Source: a virus
Direction: 5' to 3' (one strand)
Virus record (IMG/VR): IMGVR_UViG_3300034190_002401
Span: 21,459-85,458 of that record
Length of the DNA: 64,000 nt
In this document: piece by piece, positions 33,636 to 42,404 of the stretch
Numbering within the stretch: the first letter of the stretch is position 1
How the letters are laid out: every line of letters begins with the position of its first letter
Notes under the pieces: generated by a model
The model's input: only the letters and a program-made list of their open reading frames with translations
The model's database searches: none
Told to the model about the DNA's origin: nothing
Program-made: the position numbers and the translations under genes

Positions 33636-35705
33636 ATGTACACAGAGACGTACTACACGAATAACGACACACAGCGTAGGTATCCAAGACAGGCGAAGCG
33701 TGTTGCACTGTCCTTCCCATACAACCCTGAGATAAACAATGCCATGAAGACTGAGTTGAAGTCCCTTGAGGGATTCTACAACGTCAAGTGGAGCAACAAC
33801 ACATGGAGCGTGCGTTTCGACAGGGATGTGTTGCAGGTCACTGCTTCCATCTTTGAGAGGTTCGGCTACGACAGTTCACCTATCACTGAGCACATAGCAT
33901 CCGCTCCTTCAAACACGAGTACTGCGAGCAAGTGTTCAGCATACATCGTGGATGGTGCGTTGGCATTGGAGTGGCCTTTCATTAGGGATGAATCCCTGAG
34001 GGATGAGGTCAAGGAGATTGTCAAGGGCATTCCTAACAGGAAGTGGGACAAAGACAACAAGCGTTGGATGATACCGATAAAGCAAGCAGGATTCCTAGTC
34101 AAGAGACTGGAGGATGTCTACGAGCCACTGGCCACAGTGGTGAACGAACTTGAGGATGTTCAGATGTACATCACCAAACATGCGGAGCGTGTTGCAATCA
34201 GCAGTGCAGTGGAGTTGTCAAACTCACACACAGTAGATGATATGCAGAAGAGGTTGTCTGAACACTTCCACGAAGGCCGTGAGTTGTACCCCTTCCAATA
34301 CGTGGGTGTTCGCTTCGCTGAACTGGCAGGTGGTAGATGCCTCATCGGAGACGACATGGGCATAGGCAAGACCATCCAAGCGATAGCATACGCATCCCTT
34401 CACAGGGAACTATGGCCTGTGTTGGTGGTCTGTCCCTCTAGCGTCAAGTACAACTGGGCCAAGGAGATAGACACATGGCTCAAAGACGTGAGTGTCGAGG
34501 TGGTCAATGGCTTCAAGGGTGAGATAGCAGATGCTGACTTCACTGTGGTCAACTATGACTTGATGGGTAAGAGAGAGGAGCAACTCACGGGCATGGGATT
34601 CAACCTATGCGTGTTCGATGAGTCACACTTCCTGAAGAACAAGACAGCCAAGAGGACACAGGCTTGTCTCAACATAGGGAAGCAGTCACAGAGCGTGCTC
34701 TGTCTCAGTGGTACTGCCATAACCAGTCGGCCTGAGGAGTACTTCACCACGCTGAACCTACTCAGGCCTGTTGACTTCCCGTCATGGCTCAAGTATGTTC
34801 GGAGGTACTGCGATGCGTATCACAACGGGTTCGGTTGGGACACACGTGGCTCTTCCAACGAGAAGGAACTACACAATGTGAGTAGAGACTTCGTGCTTCG
34901 CAGACTGAAGAAGGAGGTCATGGAGGAACTGCCAGACAAGATAAGGCAGGACTTCGCAGTCGAGCCTTCGGCATCTGGGGTCAAGTCCTACCAGACCTTG
35001 CAGTCTGGGTGGTTGGATGAGTACAGGCAACACAAGCAGAACAACACACTCCCTGCGGGATTCGTGTTGAACATGCTCACGAGTCTGAGACATCACTGTG
35101 GGATGCTCAAGGTGCAGTCGGCTTGTGAATGGGTGGCTCAGTACCACGAACAGACAGGCAAGCCTGTCATCGTGTACACGCATCACAGGGATGTGTTGAA
35201 ACGAGTAGTGGACACACTCAACCCTGATTTCCTACGTGTTGCAGTCATCGAAGGTGGAGTGACAGCACAGAAGAGGCAGTCCATAATAGAGGACTTCCAA
35301 GCGGGGAACGTAGACGTGTTGGTTGCTAACATACTGTCGGCCAACATGGGAATAACACTCACCAAAGCAGACACGGTTGTGTTCGTGGAACGTGAGTGGA
35401 CTCCTGCCGTAGAGGAACAGGCGGAGGACAGAGTGAATAGGATAGGTCAGGATGCGAGTGTTGTTCACGCAGTCTACCTGTCTGTCTCCAACACGATTGA
35501 CGAGAGGTTCTCTCGCATCGTCTCTCAGAAGAGAGATGTAGTCAAAGGGATACTGGATGGAGGAGAGAAGGAACAGAGGAAGGCCTTGGCAACAGAGTTG
35601 CTCATGGGCATGGTTGATTCAGGTGAGATACCTGCGAGCATGCTAACCGATTTCATCGGTGGAAAAGGGTCTTCCCCATTTAAAGGAACAACAGAGGAGT
35701 GGTGA
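33636..35705 (+). CDS. SNF2-family helicase (SMARCAL1/HARP-like)
   Basis: 689 residues from ATG 33636; the frame is open further upstream but would run into the phosphatase gene. The N-terminus has two HARP-like repeats (NVKWSNNTWSVRF at about 45; NRKWDKDNKRWMIP at about 135). The SNF2 core follows: motif I GDDMGIGKT (about 237), motif II DESH (about 328), the CLSGTAI strand, then helicase C with EEQAEDRVNRIGQ (motif VI). SMARCAL1-type proteins anneal DNA strands and remodel forks, so a role in viral replication or recombination is likely. The end overlaps promoter copy 4, read in another frame than the LSHLKEQ genes. Confidence 0.9.
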   Translation: MYTETYYTNNDTQRRYPRQAKRVALSFPYNPEINNAMKTELKSLEGFYNVKWSNNTWSVRFDRDVLQVTASIFERFGYDSSPITEHIASAPSNTSTASKCSAYIVDGALALEWPFIRDESLRDEVKEIVKGIPNRKWDKDNKRWMIPIKQAGFLVKRLEDVYEPLATVVNELEDVQMYITKHAERVAISSAVELSNSHTVDDMQKRLSEHFHEGRELYPFQYVGVRFAELAGGRCLIGDDMGIGKTIQAIAYASLHRELWPVLVVCPSSVKYNWAKEIDTWLKDVSVEVVNGFKGEIADADFTVVNYDLMGKREEQLTGMGFNLCVFDESHFLKNKTAKRTQACLNIGKQSQSVLCLSGTAITSRPEEYFTTLNLLRPVDFPSWLKYVRRYCDAYHNGFGWDTRGSSNEKELHNVSRDFVLRRLKKEVMEELPDKIRQDFAVEPSASGVKSYQTLQSGWLDEYRQHKQNNTLPAGFVLNMLTSLRHHCGMLKVQSACEWVAQYHEQTGKPVIVYTHHRDVLKRVVDTLNPDFLRVAVIEGGVTAQKRQSIIEDFQAGNVDVLVANILSANMGITLTKADTVVFVEREWTPAVEEQAEDRVNRIGQDASVVHAVYLSVSNTIDERFSRIVSQKRDVVKGILDGGEKEQRKALATELLMGMVDSGEIPASMLTDFIGGKGSSPFKGTTEEW
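35671..35690 (+). promoter_or_regulatory. Early promoter element, copy 4
   Basis: CTTCCCCATTTAAAGGAACA, one base different from the consensus, inside the end of the SNF2 gene. The TTTAAA centre is about 29 bases before ATG 35711. Confidence 0.75.
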
Positions 35706-35710
35706 TTGAT

Positions 35711-36916
35711 ATGGATATGAACATTGATACAAACGAGATGACGAATGACGACGAAAGCCCGAACTGGGATACACACACTATTGCTAGTGGTGCTATGCAA
35801 GTTCACGAAGGAGAAGGCTTTGCCTTCTTGACCAAAGGTGGTAGGACTAAAACAGTCTGTGACTGGGACTTCAAACCCTATGTGTTGCCTGCTGTGATAA
35901 ACGTTGACCAACATCCTGAGGACTCAGGTGTGGATGACGGACTGTACACAGTAACAGATGCATACAACGGTGAGAACAACCTGTTCATTATCATGAACCC
36001 CAAGGTCAGGACAGAAAAGCAACCTGTCGGTGCTATACTAGGTGCTGTCTCCAAGAGATACGCAGGTGTGTCTTACCCAGAAGTGTTTGCTCCATTGGCA
36101 ATGCACTGCAACGAGAAGGGATGGGACTTCAAGATAACAGCCTACGACTTCGGCAAGAAAGCACGAATGGACATCAACGTGGTTGCTAACGAGAAGTCAG
36201 AACTCACACAGGTTGGAGACTTGTACAAGTATGGTGTGTCTATTCACAACAGCCTTGACGGTAGTGGCTCTCTGAAAATCAACGGAGTTGCAGAAAGGCT
36301 TGCCTGTACCAACGGTATGGTTGCTACATCCACCAAGAACCTAGCGAGTTTGAGACACACGAAGAATGGTGTTGGCTCAATTGACTTCGCAAAGTTCAGC
36401 AACTCGATTGCGGGTATGATTGAAGACGTGGTGAAGGAACTCGAACTCGTTGAGTCTATGACTTCCTTCGGGATGGACAACGACCTGTTCGGCAAACTTC
36501 TAGTTGCGGCACGAGAGAGAAAGATTCTCTCCCTGCCTCAAGCAACACCCATGATAAACAAGCAGACCGATACAGTTGTGGACTACTCCATCTCCAGAGG
36601 CTACGGTTTCCGTGCGGCACTCATGGGTTGGAACAGACCTGAGGCTGACTTCGTGAAGGTTGAGGGTGAGGCAATCGGTACGGCATACCATGCTTACAAC
36701 GTACTCACTGGTGTTCTAACACACAAGCCTACATGGAGTGGTGCTAACACACTGAGTGGTAAAGGCAACGCTGTCCTTACAGGAAGTGCCCTAGCAATCG
36801 GTGCTCTTGACACACGACTACATGCAGTCCACAAACTCATGTCGGATGTTGTATCCGGTGTTGTGGATTTGAACGAGTACGTCACCCCTATGGAAGCCAT
36901 GGGGGTGACACTCTGA
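35711..36916 (+). CDS. DUF932-like protein
   Basis: 401 residues from ATG 35711, chosen by promoter spacing; GTG codons at 35699 and 35702 sit closer to GAGGAG. The middle, GVSIHNSLDGSGSLKINGV followed by RLACTNGM (about 178-210), is the pattern of the DUF932 phage/plasmid family, which is often encoded near replication or anti-defence genes; its molecular function is unknown to me. Helical C-terminus. Confidence 0.6.
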   Translation: MDMNIDTNEMTNDDESPNWDTHTIASGAMQVHEGEGFAFLTKGGRTKTVCDWDFKPYVLPAVINVDQHPEDSGVDDGLYTVTDAYNGENNLFIIMNPKVRTEKQPVGAILGAVSKRYAGVSYPEVFAPLAMHCNEKGWDFKITAYDFGKKARMDINVVANEKSELTQVGDLYKYGVSIHNSLDGSGSLKINGVAERLACTNGMVATSTKNLASLRHTKNGVGSIDFAKFSNSIAGMIEDVVKELELVESMTSFGMDNDLFGKLLVAARERKILSLPQATPMINKQTDTVVDYSISRGYGFRAALMGWNRPEADFVKVEGEAIGTAYHAYNVLTGVLTHKPTWSGANTLSGKGNAVLTGSALAIGALDTRLHAVHKLMSDVVSGVVDLNEYVTPMEAMGVTL

Positions 36917-36942
36917 GCACTGAATACGGCAAGAAGACAGGT

Positions 36943-37371
36943 GTGTTGATTCGCACCAACGGGAAGGTCGAACCAATCAACGTGTACGACCTTGACGACA
37001 TGCAGAATGCCGTAGGTGGGAACATCGAATACGCATTGACTGGGGGTGATGACATCACCCTCAACGGTGTCAAGCAGACATGGGACTTGATTGGGAACGA
37101 GGAAGGCAGGCTACGTGAACTGCCCCTCAACCCAATCGCTCGTGAGTTCATCGCAGAGATGTGCAACATGCCCCTTGGGAGTGTGTTGTCAATGCACGGT
37201 GACTTCCTGTTGCTAGGCCACGATGATGAGGGTGCTACCACAGACTGCCCGACACACATCCGTGAGCGAGTCATGCAGATGAGCATGTTCGATGCTCCCT
37301 TCGCATCAGTGACCACAGTCGATGCCGATGGGACATACGATGTGCAACTGTTCGGAGGTGATGAGGAATGA
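36943..37371 (+). CDS. DUF3846-like small protein
   Basis: 142 residues from GTG 36943. The pattern LIRTNGKVEPI, then MQNAVGGNIE, NEEGRLRELPLNPIA and a late GDFLLLG resembles DUF3846, a phage family of unknown role. The start is uncertain because no ribosome site is clear. It lies 26 bases after the DUF932-like gene. Confidence 0.6.
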   Translation: MLIRTNGKVEPINVYDLDDMQNAVGGNIEYALTGGDDITLNGVKQTWDLIGNEEGRLRELPLNPIAREFIAEMCNMPLGSVLSMHGDFLLLGHDDEGATTDCPTHIRERVMQMSMFDAPFASVTTVDADGTYDVQLFGGDEE

Positions 37372-37553
37372 AGGTAGCGAGATACCAGTACAAGCCTGAC
37401 GGCATGCGGTGCTCTCCTGTGTTTGATACACACAAGGGTAAGGAGTGGTGCAACGCTGGCTTTGGGACTCATGGACACATAGGTGCGACAGAGGGTATGT
37501 CCTTCTGCTCCGCTTGTGGCCAAGAGGTAGGCAAGGAGAAGGTGGTTGAATGA
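37368..37553 (+). CDS. Small zinc-ribbon-like protein
   Basis: 61 residues with CSPVFDTHKGKEWC and CSACGQE near the end, suggesting one zinc site. Overlaps both neighbours by four bases. No family recognised. Confidence 0.6.
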   Translation: MKVARYQYKPDGMRCSPVFDTHKGKEWCNAGFGTHGHIGATEGMSFCSACGQEVGKEKVVE

Positions 37554-37729
37554 GTTACTGGGAAAGCCTGACAGAGACACACGAGATACTGGCATGGGAG
37601 GAAGGCAGGCTTCAGGGGATGAAGGACATTCGTATGCTCGCCTTCTCTGTGCCTGCTCCTAAGTGTGTGCTACAAGCCATCAGAGAGCAACAGGAGGTTA
37701 TCGATGAGATACGAGGTGAGGAAGAATGA
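37550..37729 (+). CDS. Small hypothetical protein
   Basis: 59 residues, start ATG overlapping the previous stop, stop overlapping the next start. A helical protein with a Trp-rich beginning (SYWESLTETHEILAWEEG). Chained overlaps on both sides support a real gene. Confidence 0.6.
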   Translation: MSYWESLTETHEILAWEEGRLQGMKDIRMLAFSVPAPKCVLQAIREQQEVIDEIRGEEE

Positions 37730-37986
37730 GTGGAGCATCCATAGCACTGAACATAGTCAGGAAGCAATACAGGGAGATACGTGAGGCACTTGTTGGAGAT
37801 GGGATGTTTACCCACTCCGAAGTTTTGCAGAAAGCCTTTTCTGTATATGACGACAGTCAGGAACTGCTCAAGGTGCAGGACAGGCTAGCCAAGGCGGAGC
37901 AACTCATACACGAGTTGACTGGAGAGTCGGACAACTACTACTGGGATGGTGACGAGTACAGATTCCACTACGAGGTGACAACATGA
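37726..37986 (+). CDS. Small helical hypothetical protein
   Basis: 86 residues: two helices (about 5-25 and 38-65), then an Asp/Tyr-rich tail. Not recognised. Overlaps neighbours by four bases. Confidence 0.6.
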   Translation: MSGASIALNIVRKQYREIREALVGDGMFTHSEVLQKAFSVYDDSQELLKVQDRLAKAEQLIHELTGESDNYYWDGDEYRFHYEVTT

Positions 37987-38492
37987 ACATATTCGTGTTG
38001 GATGAAGACCCAGCGAAGGCAGCACAGGCGATTGATTGTGTGCGAGTACCGAAGATGGTCACCGAGTCAGCACAGATGATGGCATCAGCCCTGCGTAGGT
38101 GGGGTGCTCCTGATGAACGGATGCCGTTGACGAAGGCTGGACGTCCATACAAGGGCGGGTACAAAAATCACCCATGCACAATTTTTGCGGGAGATACACG
38201 CACTAACTTCTTGTGGCTTGCGACACACGCCTTGGCTTTGTGTAGAGAGTATGAGCAACGCTTCCTCAAAGAACACGCATGTAAGCAACCAATCATACAC
38301 ATGATAGAATGGATAGAATACATCCCTGAAGGCGACCTTACTCCATTCGCTCAGGCCATGCCTGACGAGTTCAAACACGAGGATGCAGTACAGGCATACC
38401 GTCGCTACTACCACAGCAAGATACACAGTGCAGGTGGTGTGCATTACAGACACACAAGCCCGCCTGACTGGTGGATGGGGGTGACGGCATGA
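37983..38492 (+). CDS. Phage-type protein of the MNIFVLDxDPxxAA family
   Basis: 169 residues. The start MNIFVLDEDPAKAAQ, VPKMVTESAQMM, then HPCTIFAGDTRTNFLWLATHALAL matches a phage family I recall from many genomes, sometimes labelled pyrimidine-dimer glycosylase-like without good proof. The usual Cys-Asp-Lys-His patch reads DCVRVPK here. A DNA-related role is possible. Confidence 0.6.
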   Translation: MNIFVLDEDPAKAAQAIDCVRVPKMVTESAQMMASALRRWGAPDERMPLTKAGRPYKGGYKNHPCTIFAGDTRTNFLWLATHALALCREYEQRFLKEHACKQPIIHMIEWIEYIPEGDLTPFAQAMPDEFKHEDAVQAYRRYYHSKIHSAGGVHYRHTSPPDWWMGVTA

Positions 38493-38710
38493 ATAGTGGA
38501 ATGATTGGGGATACGGAGGTCCAGATGCATGCAATCTATGAGCATGTTTGGGCCATCGATATTATCGAACACACATCTGAGGACACGAAGGAGTTGGTCG
38601 AAGGATGGGAAGTCGAAGGATGGGAAGAGGCACTTGCATTGTACAATAAAAAGGTAGAGGAAATAGAAGAGGCACATGCAATGAACGAGAGCGAGGAGGT
38701 GACGGCGTGA
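38489..38710 (+). CDS. Small acidic hypothetical protein
   Basis: 73 residues from ATG 38489, overlapping the previous stop; a longer reading upstream is rejected. Acidic and helical (ELVEGWEVEGWEEALALY). Not recognised. Confidence 0.6.
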   Translation: MNSGMIGDTEVQMHAIYEHVWAIDIIEHTSEDTKELVEGWEVEGWEEALALYNKKVEEIEEAHAMNESEEVTA

Positions 38711-39084
38711 GTAAGACACAGGTGTATTGGCACGCTAGTCCATACGAGAACCTAACAAGCATACTGGGCAACGGCATACAACCACGCTTCGGTGAGGTGT
38801 ACTGCTCGACTAACCTAGAGGCAAGTGCGAGGTGGATTTGCTTTACCAGACGAGATGCAGAAAAGGTTGTCCTGATTCCATTCACGGCTAACCCTGATGA
38901 CATGAGTCTGGGTATAGACCACTCGCCTATGATGACCAAGATGCTAGGCGTTCCTGACGAGGGTGCGTCGTATGTCTATGGTCAGACCGTGAACTTCAGG
39001 CAGATTGTGTTTGATGATATCAGAATTGTAGACAACCCCTTCTACAACAAGAACGTAAAGGAGATGATGCAAGGTGAGGAATAG
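38707..39084 (+). CDS. ADP-ribosyltransferase-like protein
   Basis: 125 residues. QVYWHASPYENLTSILGNGI, then RFGEVYCSTNLEASARW and later GQTVNFRQIVFDDIRIV follow the ART-fold order (a His in the first strand, an NxxSIL helix, a Tyr/Ser strand). Viral ARTs modify host proteins, as T4 Alt and ModA do, and some reverse or trigger defence; small Tpt1-like enzymes act on RNA phosphate. The catalytic Glu is not certain to me. Overlaps the previous gene by four bases and a zinc-ribbon ORF at its end. Confidence 0.5.
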   Translation: MSKTQVYWHASPYENLTSILGNGIQPRFGEVYCSTNLEASARWICFTRRDAEKVVLIPFTANPDDMSLGIDHSPMMTKMLGVPDEGASYVYGQTVNFRQIVFDDIRIVDNPFYNKNVKEMMQGEE

Positions 39085-39196
39085 GCTCTCATGCAGATGG
39101 TGTGGGGCTAAGGTGCACTGGGGGCACGACCGAAGGGGAAAGTGCGATAGTTGTAGGCTTTCCCATTTAAAGGAACAAGAGAGGAGAGATGTATGA
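39074..39196 (+). CDS. Very small zinc-ribbon protein with LSHLKEQ tail
   Basis: 40 residues from GTG 39074: CRWCG...CDSC, an almost minimal zinc ribbon, then RLSHLKEQERRDV. The tail is created by promoter copy 5, which lies inside the frame. The stop overlaps the next ATG as ATGA and the start overlaps the previous gene end, supporting a real gene despite its size. Confidence 0.6.
   Translation: MRNRLSCRWCGAKVHWGHDRRGKCDSCRLSHLKEQERRDV
39158..39177 (+). promoter_or_regulatory. Early promoter element, copy 5
   Basis: Exact CTTTCCCATTTAAAGGAACA. The TTTAAA centre is about 24 bases before ATG 39193; GAGGAGAG lies between, so either a leaderless or a short-leader message is possible. Confidence 0.85.
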
Positions 39197-39813
39197 AACA
39201 AGCAGAACAGATGAAATGGACAGATGGTGTGGGTAAGGCACTCGCATCACTAGGAGCAGTAATAACGAAAGCGGAGAAGGCTCGCTATGATGATAGTGAG
39301 GAATACTTCAGTGACCCTGAGATAATGGTCATGGATATGAGGACAGGTTCGACCGTCATGGTACAGACAGAGCCACACACAGGTGGCAGGACACAGGGAC
39401 ATGGATACAGGAAGGAAGCCGGATGGGAGCAGAGGATACCGATGAAAGTGCCTTTGACCCTACAGAGGAACATCCTGTTGGACATGCTTGTGGGTATGCT
39501 AGTACCTGCGGATTCAGACACAGCAGGTCCACTGGGCAAAGCGGCATACACACGTATTGCTGAGGCACTGAAGGAAGGACTTGAGATGTCTATCAGCACT
39601 GACAAGGAATTGGCCAAGCACTGGAAGGACAAGTATGCGAAGCATGCTAAACTGGTGGATGAGATATCATCACAAATCAATGATTTGACTATGACCAAGA
39701 TGTCAGGCAGACAACAGATACGTGTTGAAGCCGTACCTGTGACCAATGCAATTCTTAACCCTGAACTCGTAGGAGAGAGCATCTCAACACAAGAGGCAGA
39801 GGTGATTCAATGA
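39193..39813 (+). CDS. Hypothetical early protein
   Basis: 206 residues, soluble. Residues 85-155 are helical; no motif recognised. First gene of the three-gene overlap chain after promoter copy 5. Confidence 0.7.
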   Translation: MKQAEQMKWTDGVGKALASLGAVITKAEKARYDDSEEYFSDPEIMVMDMRTGSTVMVQTEPHTGGRTQGHGYRKEAGWEQRIPMKVPLTLQRNILLDMLVGMLVPADSDTAGPLGKAAYTRIAEALKEGLEMSISTDKELAKHWKDKYAKHAKLVDEISSQINDLTMTKMSGRQQIRVEAVPVTNAILNPELVGESISTQEAEVIQ

Positions 39814-40073
39814 ATGAGATAAGATTGTCAAAGGACATGAAGTCTATGTTGCTACATCTAGTGGGCTTCGATGATACGCCTAAGAGAATGGCAGGTCAAA
39901 TACACAATGAGTTTTGTGATAAACCAACAGAGTTGCCAGACTCTAAACTTGTGAAAGATACCATACGACTTTTGAAACACTGTGGTGACTTTTGGGGAGT
40001 AGATTTGGTTGAGCCTTTCATAACACACTTGAACGAGATGATGGAATGGGCAGACGTGAAGGTGGAAGTATGA
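39810..40073 (+). CDS. Small hypothetical protein
   Basis: 87 residues, mostly helical, with a basic middle (KRMAGQIHNEFC). Could be a small DNA-binding protein, but no clear HTH. Overlaps both neighbours by four bases. Confidence 0.65.
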   Translation: MNEIRLSKDMKSMLLHLVGFDDTPKRMAGQIHNEFCDKPTELPDSKLVKDTIRLLKHCGDFWGVDLVEPFITHLNEMMEWADVKVEV

Positions 40074-40645
40074 TTACGACTCAGAACATATACGACATAC
40101 TCCATGGTGTTGCAGAAAAGGTGAACGACACACCAATACCCGAAGAGGCTATGTCTTACACTAGGATGAGGAACAAAGCCAAGGAACGCATACACAATGA
40201 GGCACATGACACTGCTCACATGCATTCCATGTACGTTTTGGATTCGGTCATGTTGAACCAAGTCGATACTATGGATGACATAGGTTGGGAGATTCTCTAC
40301 AGCAACGTAAGTGAGAGGGAGAACATACCCCTGTCATTTGCACGTGGCCTTTCCTACAATCTGAACCCTGACCCGATGGTCAAGAAGTTGTATTGCAAGG
40401 TGGATAAAGAAAGCATAGAAGACAATCAGAGGATTTTGATTGGTATTGTATTCGATGGTGTCAAGAATGGATTCTGGGAGTTGGATGATGCGAGGTCATT
40501 CGCAGACAAGAAATGCCCAGACATACCGTACTTTGACAAGGATGAGTGGGTGAAGACACTCTCACAGATGATGGGCGGTCATGTTATAGAAGACCTTATT
40601 GACACAGATATCCCAGAGGGTGGTGACGATGTCTACCTATTCTAA
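40070..40645 (+). CDS. Hypothetical early protein
   Basis: 191 residues from ATG 40070 overlapping the previous stop. His-rich stretch HNEAHDTAHMHSMY (about 41-54) might bind metal, as HD-type or ferritin-like helices do, but the pattern is not complete. Last gene before a 120-base gap. Confidence 0.65.
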   Translation: MITTQNIYDILHGVAEKVNDTPIPEEAMSYTRMRNKAKERIHNEAHDTAHMHSMYVLDSVMLNQVDTMDDIGWEILYSNVSERENIPLSFARGLSYNLNPDPMVKKLYCKVDKESIEDNQRILIGIVFDGVKNGFWELDDARSFADKKCPDIPYFDKDEWVKTLSQMMGGHVIEDLIDTDIPEGGDDVYLF

Positions 40646-40721
40646 TTTACATTCCTTGATTGCTGTAGTCTCGTGGTGGCGGGGGCTACAAAAAGCAGTC
40701 ATCGGAAGTTTCGTTTGTGTT

Positions 40722-40752
40722 TTATACATCCCTACCGTCACCACCAAAACAC
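40722..40752 (+). promoter_or_regulatory. Candidate TATA promoter
   Basis: TTATAC at 40722-40727 in the 120-base gap, about 40 bases before the next genes ATG 40766. It does not share the conserved element. Nothing else is visible in the gap. Confidence 0.35.
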
Positions 40753-40765
40753 ATGGATGTGATGC

Positions 40766-41077
40766 ATGATGGCTGAGAAGTATGTTGAACACACGTTGAC
40801 TACGAAGTCGTTTCTCCCCTATGGTAAGTTCATCAATCACATGGGAGAGATAGCCGAACTGTGTGAGGAAGTCATGTACATCACCTACAATGGTGAGGAA
40901 CGTGAAGTGCTTCTGGCTATGCCCGCTAAACCAGTTTTGGAATGCTGTCCATTGTGTAAGGGTAAAATACATGATGGGAGTGTGGTGGTAATTACCGACT
41001 CGCACAGTCTATTCCCATGTTGGGAATGCGAGCAGTTGGTGGAACAGGAAAACACAGGAGATGCAATAGATGAGTGA
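40766..41077 (+). CDS. Small zinc-ribbon protein
   Basis: 103 residues. CCPLCKGK (about 62) and CWECEQL (about 86) form a likely zinc ribbon on an otherwise beta-rich protein. ATG 40766 or 40769 may be the start. Overlaps the next gene by eight bases. Confidence 0.65.
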   Translation: MMAEKYVEHTLTTKSFLPYGKFINHMGEIAELCEEVMYITYNGEEREVLLAMPAKPVLECCPLCKGKIHDGSVVVITDSHSLFPCWECEQLVEQENTGDAIDE

Positions 41078-41792
41078 GTTTGAAATAAATGAAGAGATGA
41101 AGACATGGGCGAAGAACCATTTCGATAACATGGGTATCGGTGGTGTGTGGAGTCCAGAAGGAACGGGACTGACATACCAGAAGGTGACAGACGACAGTTG
41201 GAAGGTGATTCGTATGATGAATCATCCTACAGTTCAGGAGAACCACATGAGGTTCTCTACAATCATGATGAGTGTTGGGATAAACATGGTCATGGGCGAT
41301 GAGGTGGCATACGACCCACCTGCATCATCTGAGGAAGCCTATGCACAGGAGACAGCACACAGGATGGAGATAGCGAAGTCTTGGGCGTGTTCTGAATGTG
41401 GACACAAACTAGCCGAACTGGATTTGGAGACGGCTCGCCCTAGTTTCGAGGGGGAACAGGAGATTCTACTTGAAGATGGCAACACACATGAGGTTGAGGT
41501 ATGGGCCTATGGTCTGTCATGCTCATGCGGTCATGTCACTAAGATAGACCCTGATGACTTCCATCTACTAGCAGGTGACTATCTGTTCATGAGGTATGTC
41601 AACAGCGAGGGAACTCTAAGACAATGTATGACTAGGAAGCAGATGGTCGAGATGGCTGACGCTGAGAATCCTGAGTTAGGTGTAGTGCTTGGGAGCAAAG
41701 ACCCAGACACAGGAGAGCGTGTTCCCTCATGGATGTGGGGTACGTACTGCATGAGTGTTGAGAGATGGGGACTGACTGACGAGGAGGAGTGA
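41070..41792 (+). CDS. Hypothetical protein with central zinc ribbon
   Basis: 240 residues. CSECGHK (about 108) and CSCGHV (about 151) likely bind zinc. N-terminal third helical. No known family. Overlaps neighbours. Confidence 0.65.
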   Translation: MSEFEINEEMKTWAKNHFDNMGIGGVWSPEGTGLTYQKVTDDSWKVIRMMNHPTVQENHMRFSTIMMSVGINMVMGDEVAYDPPASSEEAYAQETAHRMEIAKSWACSECGHKLAELDLETARPSFEGEQEILLEDGNTHEVEVWAYGLSCSCGHVTKIDPDDFHLLAGDYLFMRYVNSEGTLRQCMTRKQMVEMADAENPELGVVLGSKDPDTGERVPSWMWGTYCMSVERWGLTDEEE

Positions 41793-42073
41793 AGATGGGC
41801 GAAGAGCACGTCTGGCGTTCAGTGAGCATGGAAGGCAAGTGGAAGGATGGCAAGGGAGACGTTGCTGTCAGGCGTGTTGATTACTATGACAAGGTCTGGT
41901 TGGATTTCAGAATCATGAATGTTCAAGATGGTAAGAACCAACACACACGACACGGAGTCAGACTCACAGCAGAGCAAGTGAAGGAACTCATACCCAGACT
42001 TGTTGACTTCATCAATGAGTATGAAGACCAGAAAGAACAACAGGAAAGACAGCCCGAAAAAAATGTGGCTTAG
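41789..42073 (+). CDS. PC4-like single-stranded DNA-binding protein
   Basis: 94 residues, or 92 from ATG 41795. VAVRRVDYYDKVWLDFRI, a short gap, HTRHGVRLTAEQVKELIPRLVDF follows the PC4 fold: curved beta strands then one helix, with the conserved Gly-x-x-Leu-Thr before it. PC4 proteins bind single-stranded DNA and act in transcription or repair; dimers form through the helix. A viral ssDNA-binding role during replication is a fair guess. Confidence 0.55.
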   Translation: MKMGEEHVWRSVSMEGKWKDGKGDVAVRRVDYYDKVWLDFRIMNVQDGKNQHTRHGVRLTAEQVKELIPRLVDFINEYEDQKEQQERQPEKNVA

Positions 42074-42133
42074 GTTATCCTGTTAGAAATGAAAGTGAAA
42101 ACCCTGAGAGTATATGAACTAAGCAAACTACAG

Positions 42134-42150
42134 TTATAAGGCAACAACAA
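42134..42150 (+). promoter_or_regulatory. Promoter variant TTATAAGGCAACAACAA
   Basis: In the 90-base gap, TTATAAG lies about 27 bases before ATG 42165 and is followed by GCAACAACAAA, also found at 45862 after TATAAA. The AACAACA part is shared with the main element copies 4 and 6. Confidence 0.5.
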
Positions 42151-42164
42151 AATGAAAAGGAGAG

Positions 42165-42404
42165 ATGAAAGTGAAAGAAGAAAGAGCAACAAGTGTATCT
42201 CATGTTGAGTTTGAGATATTGAATGAATTAATCGAGACTGTAGACCTAGAGTCTCTGAAGCAGATTATGGTTGACGACAAGGTGACAGGCAAGCGTTGGG
42301 ACTCAGGTGCAAAGAACGTGCTCCTGTTGCTTGAGAACATGAAGGATAGGAGGCGACATAGATTGAAGCCTGACCATCCTGACTACAGGGGGAAGGAGAA
42401 ATGA
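42165..42404 (+). CDS. Small hypothetical protein
   Basis: 79 residues, helical, ending in a basic Arg/His/Lys stretch (DRRRHRLKPDH). Possibly nucleic-acid-binding. GGAGAG precedes ATG. Overlaps the next gene. Confidence 0.65.
   Translation: MKVKEERATSVSHVEFEILNELIETVDLESLKQIMVDDKVTGKRWDSGAKNVLLLLENMKDRRRHRLKPDHPDYRGKEK

Noticed and set aside
40646-40765. tRNA gene in the 120-base gap
   Set aside because: No cloverleaf or T-arm consensus found; no tRNA or rRNA seen anywhere in the window.
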